Shown here: positions 5,714 through 11,112 of the stretch, one piece after another
Position numbering within the stretch: position 1 is the first letter of the stretch
Layout: each line of letters starts with the position of its first letter
Source: Gammaproteobacteria bacterium
GTDB taxonomy: Bacteria > Pseudomonadota > Gammaproteobacteria > Competibacterales > Competibacteraceae
Length of the DNA: 11,112 bases
Reading direction: 5' to 3'
NCBI GenBank assembly: GCA_020047885.1
Contig: JAIFNF010000126.1
Coordinates: 1-11,112, forward strand
Position numbers and translations under genes: made by a program
Notes under the pieces: generated by a model
Told to the model about the DNA's origin: nothing
The model's input: only the letters and a program-made list of their open reading frames with translations
Databases searched by the model: none

Positions 5714-8700
5714 ATGGACAAGATTTTAAGCATATTCAAAAGCAAGCTGTTCCTGGGTGCCACCGGCATTGTGGCGGTCGCCGCCCTGATCTGGTACATC
5801 GGACCGCTGATCGCCGTCGCCGGCCAGAGTCCGCTGAGTTCCGATATGGGCCGGATCGTCAGCATTATGACGGTAGGCGGTGTTTATGCACTGACCCAGT
5901 TGGTTTATTACATCAACGCCCTGCGCACCAACCGCAACATGCTGGCGGATCTGGCGCAACAGGCCGGCATCAACCTACCCGGCGGCGCGGCCGGGGGCAA
6001 CAGCGCACCGGGCGCGGGCGACCAGGGCGGAACCCGCGAAGAACAAGTCCGTGACCAGCGCCGTCACCGCGAGGATGAAGCCGCTTCCAGTGAAGAAATT
6101 TCAACGCTGCGCCAAGGCCTTAACGATGCGCTGGCCATCCTCAAGAAAGCGCGACTGGGCGGCAAGACTGGCCGTGGCCAATACCTGTACCAGTTACCCT
6201 GGTACATCATCATCGGCCCGCCGGGTTCGGGTAAAACGACCGCCCTGATCAACTCCGGTCTGCGCTTCCCGCTGGGATCGGGCAAGGTGCGCGGCGTCGG
6301 CGGCACCCGCAACTGCGACTGGTGGTTTACCGACGAAGCCGTGCTGCTGGACACTGCGGGGCGCTACACCACCCAGGATAGCCATGAGGACGTGGATCGG
6401 GTCGCCTGGCGCGGGTTTCTCGAACTGCTCAAGAAGCACCGCCGCCGCCGGCCGATTAACGGCGCTTTCATCGCCATCAGCCTGTCCGACCTGATGCAAC
6501 AGAGCGAAGAGGAACGCGCCGCTCAGGCGCTGGCGATCAAGCAGCGGATTCAGGAACTGCATGAATATTTTGGCATTCGCTTCCCGATCTATGTGCTGTT
6601 CACCAAGGCCGACCTGATCGCCGGCTTCGTCGAATTCTTCAATGATCTCGGTCAGGAAGAACGCGCCCAGGTCTGGGGCATGACCCTGCCGATGGATGAT
6701 CCCACCGAACTGGAAGGCGTCGTCGAACAGTTCACCGCCGAGTGTGAGTTGCTGGAAAAGCGCCTGAATGACCGGCTGGTGGAACGCCTGCAGGATGAGC
6801 GTGACCCGCAGCGGCGCGACCTGATCTACACCTTCCCGCAGCAATTCGCCTCGCTGAAACAGATCGCTGACCAGTTCCTCAGAGACGTGTTCCGGCCTAG
6901 CCGCTACGAAGAGCGGGTGCTACTGCGCGGCGTCTACTTCACCAGCGGTACGCAGGAAGGCACCCCGATTGACCGCCTGATGAGTTCACTGGCCAGCACC
7001 TTTGGCCTGAACCGGCAGAACCTCGGTGCGTTCTCCGGTAAGGGTCGCAGCTATTTCATCACCCGGTTACTGCGCGAGGTCATCTTCCCGGAAGCGGAGA
7101 TCGCCGGCGCTAATTTGAAGGTGGAACGCTGGCAGGCGTGGATCCAGCGCGGTGCCTATGCGGCAGCGCTGGTCATCACCGTCATTGCGGCGACGCTCTG
7201 GTTGACCAGTTACGCCCGTAATGAGATGTACATTCGGGCGGTAGAAACCCAGCGGCTGGAAGTGGAAAAACAGATCGCCGCGCTGTCCCCGGATCAAATC
7301 GACCCGGCTGCCGCCCTGCCCCTGCTGAACGCCGCCCGCGTCATTCCCGGCGGTTATGACGACCGTGCTGCCGGCGTCCCGTGGCTGATGGGCTTTGGCC
7401 TCTACCAGGGCCAAAAGCTGGGCGGCGAAGCACAACTCATCTATCAGCGCCTGTTGCTGCGGGCTTTTCTGCCACGCATCGTACTGCGTCTGGAAGATCG
7501 ATTGCGCCAGAGTACGAATAATCCGGGGTTGTTGCAGGACACGCTCAAGATCTACCTGATGATGGACGACCCGCAACGCTTTGACGCCAAGGCGGTGAAA
7601 GACTGGATGGAGCGCGACTGGCAGGCCAGTTTGCCGCGCACCGTGACCCGGGAGCAGCGCGACCAACTTTCCGCCCATCTGACCGCGTTGCTGGCGCTGG
7701 CGCCGCTGGAATCGCCGATGGCGCTGGACAGTCTGCTGATCCAGAAAACCCGCGACCTGCTCAATCAGGTTCCTCTGTCCCAGCGGATCTATGAGCGGCT
7801 GAAGAATCAGCGCGGCGAGGGCGTCCCACCCGATATTGGGCTGACCGTTGCCGCCGGTCCGGACGCGCCACGAGTGTTCACCCGCAAAAGCGGTCAGCCA
7901 CTGGTCACCGGCGTGCCGGGTCTGTACACCTATCCGGGCTACTACCCGTTTTTTCTGAACGTCAGTCCCAAACTGGTCGGGCAACTGGCGGATGATAGCT
8001 GGGTATTGGGATCGAGCCTGCAAATCTCGACCAATCCCGCCGAGCAGCAACGGGTGGCGGATGAGGTCTGCCGACGCTATATGAACGACTTTTTGCAACA
8101 GTGGCAGGGGCTGCTGGCCGATGTGCAAATCAAGTCCTTCACTACGCTGGAAGCAGCGCTGGACATTTTGCAAGTGCTTTCGGCACCGACGTCGCCGTTA
8201 CGGATGCTGATGGACACGGTCGCCCGCCAAACCGCTCTGGATCAGCCGCCGCCCGCGCCCACGGAAAAGGCCGCGGATCCCACGATGACCCAGCGGATTG
8301 CTGGCATTCTCGGTGATAGTCCAACCGGTCCGGCCAGCCTTCAACCCTGCGCCATTGACCCCCGGTTATCCGCCTTTAGCCTGCAATTTCGTCAGGAGAT
8401 CAAAGGTGCGGACGGTGCCATTCCCCCGTTTGACAAAACCCTGTCGATCATCAACGACCTTTACAGCCATCTCAATGCCCTCGCCCGCGCCCGGGAAGCC
8501 AGTACCGATGGCGGCGTCCCGAAAGACCTTAAAGATCAGGTTGCGACCGTGCTGAATCAGTTGCAGGTCGATGCCACGCGCAAGCCGCCGCCGTTCAATC
8601 TGCTGCTTAACAAACTGGCTCAGGACAGCGATGATGTCGGGCGCAGTCCGCGCGACCGGTTAAACGCACAATGGCAGGCGGCAAAAATCGCCGCCTTTTT

Positions 8701-9442
8701 TCAGGACAATCTGGACAGCCGCTACCCGCTGTCGCGCAGTTCCATCCAGTGGAGTGGCGGTGCGCCCAGCACGGGGACGGTTCCGACCAACACCATTCAA
8801 TGGGTGAACCCGGATCTGAGCACCAGCCGTCCCTCGGTGGCTGGACCGCCCGACGCCGCCATGACCGCCTTCAGCCGCTTTTTTGGCCCGAATGGCCTGC
8901 TGGACGCCTTTTTTCAGCAATCCCTCAAGTCTTATGTCACGATTTCATCGGGCGTCTGGACCTGGCGGGGTTCCACGGGGCCGGAACAGAGTATCCGCCC
9001 GGAAGCCCTGCAGGTCTTCCAGCGCGCCGCGGTCATTCGCAATGCGCTGTTCCCCAGCAACAGTGCGACGCCAGCCGTGCGCTTTCAACTCACGCCCATC
9101 GAAGTTAATGGTGCCAGTCAGGTGGTGATCAGCGTGGAGAATCAGACCCTCAGCTACAGCGCTGGGCAACCGGCTCGTGTCGCTAATCTGCAATGGACGG
9201 GAGCATCCGGTCAGGCTCGGATCGAATTCCAGCCGGGCGGCGCAGCGCGGTCTGAAACCGGGCCTTGGGCGTGGTTCAAAATCCTCGATCAGGCGCAGGT
9301 TCAACCCGTTGGAACGGGCCAATTTCGCGTCACGTTTCAACTGGGCGGTCAACAAGCCATTTACGAAATGCGTACTGCGGGCGGCGTCAACCCATTCCGC
9401 CTGCAGGAACTGGAGGGGTTCCGGTGCCCGGATCAACTCTGA
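5714..9442 (+). CDS. tssM: Type VI secretion system membrane protein TssM (IcmF)
   Basis: TssM is the large inner-membrane protein that spans to the periplasm and normally contacts the lipoprotein TssJ with its periplasmic C-terminal part. The 1242-residue product has two N-terminal membrane segments (about 12-35 and 50-70), then a cytoplasmic NTPase-like domain with an intact Walker A GPPGSGKTT (168-176), DTAGRY (213-218) and TKAD (297-300). The LLREVIFPEA motif (452-461) precedes a third membrane segment (about 481-500). About 740 periplasmic residues follow, ending in the beta-rich IcmF C-terminal region (about 1030-1240), where TssJ contact is known in relatives. It is full length for the family (about 1100-1250). 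The start is supported by AGGGG six bases upstream. Its TGA shares one base with the tagF ATG. Because Walker A is intact, nucleotide binding is possible, although many TssM proteins lack it. Confidence 0.96.
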   Translation: MDKILSIFKSKLFLGATGIVAVAALIWYIGPLIAVAGQSPLSSDMGRIVSIMTVGGVYALTQLVYYINALRTNRNMLADLAQQAGINLPGGAAGGNSAPGAGDQGGTREEQVRDQRRHREDEAASSEEISTLRQGLNDALAILKKARLGGKTGRGQYLYQLPWYIIIGPPGSGKTTALINSGLRFPLGSGKVRGVGGTRNCDWWFTDEAVLLDTAGRYTTQDSHEDVDRVAWRGFLELLKKHRRRRPINGAFIAISLSDLMQQSEEERAAQALAIKQRIQELHEYFGIRFPIYVLFTKADLIAGFVEFFNDLGQEERAQVWGMTLPMDDPTELEGVVEQFTAECELLEKRLNDRLVERLQDERDPQRRDLIYTFPQQFASLKQIADQFLRDVFRPSRYEERVLLRGVYFTSGTQEGTPIDRLMSSLASTFGLNRQNLGAFSGKGRSYFITRLLREVIFPEAEIAGANLKVERWQAWIQRGAYAAALVITVIAATLWLTSYARNEMYIRAVETQRLEVEKQIAALSPDQIDPAAALPLLNAARVIPGGYDDRAAGVPWLMGFGLYQGQKLGGEAQLIYQRLLLRAFLPRIVLRLEDRLRQSTNNPGLLQDTLKIYLMMDDPQRFDAKAVKDWMERDWQASLPRTVTREQRDQLSAHLTALLALAPLESPMALDSLLIQKTRDLLNQVPLSQRIYERLKNQRGEGVPPDIGLTVAAGPDAPRVFTRKSGQPLVTGVPGLYTYPGYYPFFLNVSPKLVGQLADDSWVLGSSLQISTNPAEQQRVADEVCRRYMNDFLQQWQGLLADVQIKSFTTLEAALDILQVLSAPTSPLRMLMDTVARQTALDQPPPAPTEKAADPTMTQRIAGILGDSPTGPASLQPCAIDPRLSAFSLQFRQEIKGADGAIPPFDKTLSIINDLYSHLNALARAREASTDGGVPKDLKDQVATVLNQLQVDATRKPPPFNLLLNKLAQDSDDVGRSPRDRLNAQWQAAKIAAFFQDNLDSRYPLSRSSIQWSGGAPSTGTVPTNTIQWVNPDLSTSRPSVAGPPDAAMTAFSRFFGPNGLLDAFFQQSLKSYVTISSGVWTWRGSTGPEQSIRPEALQVFQRAAVIRNALFPSNSATPAVRFQLTPIEVNGASQVVISVENQTLSYSAGQPARVANLQWTGASGQARIEFQPGGAARSETGPWAWFKILDQAQVQPVGTGQFRVTFQLGGQQAIYEMRTAGGVNPFRLQELEGFRCPDQL

Positions 9443-10203
9443 TGCGCGAACCCGTGAGCGCCGGTTTCTTCGGCAAACTGCCCAGTCGGGGGGATTTTGT
9501 CAGCCGCCATCTGCCGAAAAGTTTCCTGGAACCTTGGGACAACTGGCTGCAGGCGGCGATCGCGCAAAGCCGTCAACAACTGGGGCATGCCTGGAGTGAC
9601 CGTTACTGTAGCAGTCCACTCTGGCGGTTTGCGCTGAGTGGCGGTCTGTGCGGATCTGACCCCTACGCCGGCATCCTGATGCCCAGCGTCGACCGGGTCA
9701 ACCGTTACTATCCCCTGATCATTGCCGCCCCGTTGACGCCCGACTGGCCACTGGTGATGCTGCCGACCGTTGGTGATGCCTGGTTCCAACAGGCCGAACA
9801 GCTCGCCCTGGAAGCCCTGGATCGGGATGATCTCGATCTGGAAGTATTCACCCAGCGCGTCAGCGATTTAGGGGCACCGCCAGGCACCGGTTTTGCCGAG
9901 CCGGGTTCAACCACCGGCAAAGCCTGGTATTGCCCAATACCAAACACCCTAAATCTGTCCCAAACCACGTCAGCGCTGGCAAGCTATTTAGTTCGCCGGG
10001 CGTTCACTCAACCCAGTCTCTGGTGGACCGAAGGCTCGGACGGTATTGCCCGCTGCCTGCTGGTTTGTGAGAGCCTGCCGCCGATCGACGGGTTTTCGGC
10101 GCTGCTGGCCGGGGATTGGGAGAAACGGGGTTGGAATAAAAAACAGCTCGCCGGCATCGCCGCTCCGGATGAGCCATCCGCCGAGGAGGAGGCGTCATTA
10201 TGA
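9442..10203 (+). CDS. tagF: Type VI secretion system accessory/repressor protein TagF
   Basis: TagF is a cytoplasmic negative regulator that in Pseudomonas represses HSI-I secretion post-translationally, independently of the Fha phosphorylation switch. The 253-residue product opens with the family signature GFFGKLPSRGDFV (8-20) and PWDNW (31-35). It continues with the conserved central part (SGGLCGSDPYAGILMPSVDR) and ends with SLWWTEG and FSALLAGDW motifs of DUF2094. Length is normal (about 220-260). The ATG at 9442 overlaps the tssM TGA by one base (TGATG), and the family signature begins just after it. A longer in-frame form reaching back to 9265 lies inside tssM and is rejected. There is no strong ribosome site of its own, so it is probably coupled to tssM. 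It overlaps pppA by four bases (ATGA). Confidence 0.93.
   Translation: MREPVSAGFFGKLPSRGDFVSRHLPKSFLEPWDNWLQAAIAQSRQQLGHAWSDRYCSSPLWRFALSGGLCGSDPYAGILMPSVDRVNRYYPLIIAAPLTPDWPLVMLPTVGDAWFQQAEQLALEALDRDDLDLEVFTQRVSDLGAPPGTGFAEPGSTTGKAWYCPIPNTLNLSQTTSALASYLVRRAFTQPSLWWTEGSDGIARCLLVCESLPPIDGFSALLAGDWEKRGWNKKQLAGIAAPDEPSAEEEASL
10187..10192 (+). promoter_or_regulatory. Perfect Shine-Dalgarno for pppA within tagF
   Basis: AGGAGG lies seven bases before the pppA ATG (10200), within codons for the acidic C-terminus of TagF. It is the best ribosome site in the window and suggests pppA is well translated despite the ATGA overlap. Confidence 0.75.
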
Positions 10204-11012
10204 GTCAATCACTTTTTCACTGGTCATCCGCAGGCCGCAGCCATGTCGGTATGGTCAGAACAATCAACGAAGACGCCTGCCTGGCGATGCCCGAACTGGG
10301 GCTGTGGGTGGTCGCTGACGGGATGGGCGGTCATGAAGCTGGCGATGTCGCTAGTCAAATGATCGTTGAAACCCTGCAGCAGACGCCACCCCCACCTAGT
10401 TGGCCGGATTTCCTGGATTCGGTGCGGGAAGCGCTCCACGATATCAACCGGCGGTTGCGCCGGGAATCGGTTCAGCGCTATCAGAATCGCACGATTGGCA
10501 GCACGGTCGTGGTATTGCTGGCTTATGAAAATCAGTGCGCCTGCCTGTGGGTCGGCGACAGCCGCATCTACCGGGTGCGGGAAGGTCATCTCGAACAATT
10601 GACCCGCGACCATAGCCATGTGCAGGAACTGGTTGACCAAGGCTTGATCGCCCCCGAAGAAGCGCATCGCCATCCGCTGGCGAATGTCATTACTCGAGCA
10701 GTGGGTTCAGCGGATCATCTGGAGATCGATGAAGTCATCCATCCCTTGCAGAATGGCGATTTGTTCCTGCTGTGCAGCGATGGCCTGAACAAGACCGTGA
10801 CAGATGAAGAAATCGTCCGCCTGCTGGCCCATAGCCATCACAACTGTCAGGAAGCGGTCAAGGCGTTCATTCATCTGGCGCTGATGCGCGATGCCAGTGA
10901 TAACGTGACCACCGTGGTGGTCAACATCGATGGCGATTCTGATCAATCGACGGACGACAGCGAATCAACAACGCTGGAAGATCCGATACCACCGGACTGG
11001 TATTTGCAGTAG
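10200..11012 (+). CDS. pppA: T6SS-associated PP2C-type serine/threonine phosphatase PppA
   Basis: PppA is a metal-dependent (PPM/PP2C) phosphatase that removes threonine phosphate from Fha, shutting down T6SS activity set by the PpkA kinase. All catalytic motifs are visible in the 270-residue product: RTINED (20-25), VADGMGGH (38-45), IGST (99-102), WVGDSR (117-122), CSDGL (192-196) and DASDNVT (231-237), with the metal-binding aspartates intact (D40, D194, D231/D234). After the domain ends at about 243, an acidic Ser/Thr/Asp-rich tail of about 25 residues follows; its role is unknown. It is the last gene of the operon seen, overlapping tagF by four bases. No kinase gene is within the 100 bases that follow. 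Confidence 0.95.
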   Translation: MSQSLFHWSSAGRSHVGMVRTINEDACLAMPELGLWVVADGMGGHEAGDVASQMIVETLQQTPPPPSWPDFLDSVREALHDINRRLRRESVQRYQNRTIGSTVVVLLAYENQCACLWVGDSRIYRVREGHLEQLTRDHSHVQELVDQGLIAPEEAHRHPLANVITRAVGSADHLEIDEVIHPLQNGDLFLLCSDGLNKTVTDEEIVRLLAHSHHNCQEAVKAFIHLALMRDASDNVTTVVVNIDGDSDQSTDDSESTTLEDPIPPDWYLQ

Positions 11013-11112
11013 TTCAAAACGCCGTTGCATCAACCATGACATTTTAGGACACGGCTCATTTCCTGCTTCACTGAGGCCGGTTTCACCGGGGTCTTGCGAC
11101 GGCTCGACTGAG
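11013..11112. other. Downstream tail with no confident gene; possible end of a minus-strand coding sequence
   Basis: No plus-strand gene starts here. On the minus strand a frame is open from the window edge (11110) to a TGA at 11032-11030, giving 26 residues rich in lysine and arginine (for example KTPVKPASVKQEMSRVLK). Basic tails of this kind occur at the C-termini of transposases, but 26 residues are too few to decide. A short hairpin, CCGGT/ACCGG (11077-11089), has no T-run. No clear terminator for pppA is seen. Confidence 0.25.

Noticed and set aside
4547..8173. Long minus-strand open frames opposite tssL and tssM (for example 4547-5527, 6194-6844, 7067-8173)
   Set aside because: These are shadow frames of GC-rich coding sequence. 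Their translations are low-complexity and Gln/His/Arg-rich, with no recognisable domain.
9265..9441. Longer tagF start inside tssM
   Set aside because: The 59 extra residues lie in the well-supported tssM coding end and do not resemble TagF, whose signature starts right after the ATG at 9442.
11076..11090. CCGGT/ACCGG hairpin as a rho-independent terminator of pppA
   Set aside because: The stem is only five base pairs, and it is followed by GGTCTTGCG rather than a T-run.

Overview
This window holds the membrane-complex and regulatory half of a type VI secretion system (T6SS) locus from a GC-rich proteobacterium. It is probably a gammaproteobacterium, because the gene set and order resemble the Pseudomonas HSI-I type. 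No taxonomic marker is present, so the assignment rests on synteny and protein style only.

Layout. Bases 1-170 contain no convincing gene. They form a chain of small hairpins ending in a G/C-rich stem and TGGTTTAC, which looks like the right end of an IS200/IS605-superfamily (TnpB-type) element. Directly abutting it on the minus strand is tssA (1234-167), whose TAA stop lies inside the apparent element end. A 158-bp divergent intergenic region (1235-1392) separates tssA from a plus-strand operon: tagH/fha (1393-2907), tssK (2985-4334), tssL with a fused OmpA domain (4349-5710), tssM (5714-9442), tagF (9442-10203) and pppA (10200-11012). From tssK onward the genes are spaced by 14 bp or less or overlap (TGATG, ATGA), so they are very probably co-transcribed and partly translationally coupled. 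The last 100 bp hold no recognisable gene, apart from a possible 26-codon tail of a minus-strand reading frame entering from outside.

How the genes work together. TssL and TssM form the inner-membrane part of the trans-envelope complex. TssK connects that complex to the baseplate. TssA acts in assembly of baseplate and sheath. TagH (FHA protein), TagF and PppA are post-translational regulators: in the threonine-phosphorylation pathway the PpkA kinase phosphorylates Fha, PppA reverses this, and TagF represses independently. 

What is missing matters. There is no tssJ (outer-membrane lipoprotein) between tagH and tssK, where HSI-I-type clusters carry it. No ppkA follows pppA within the 100 bp visible. 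The genes that would normally follow tssA (tssB, tssC, hcp and so on) are cut off by the apparent mobile-element end. No effector, vgrG, hcp, sheath or clpV gene is in the window. The system itself is a known type; the noteworthy points are the insertion at tssA, the missing tssJ, and a strong leader hairpin before tagH.
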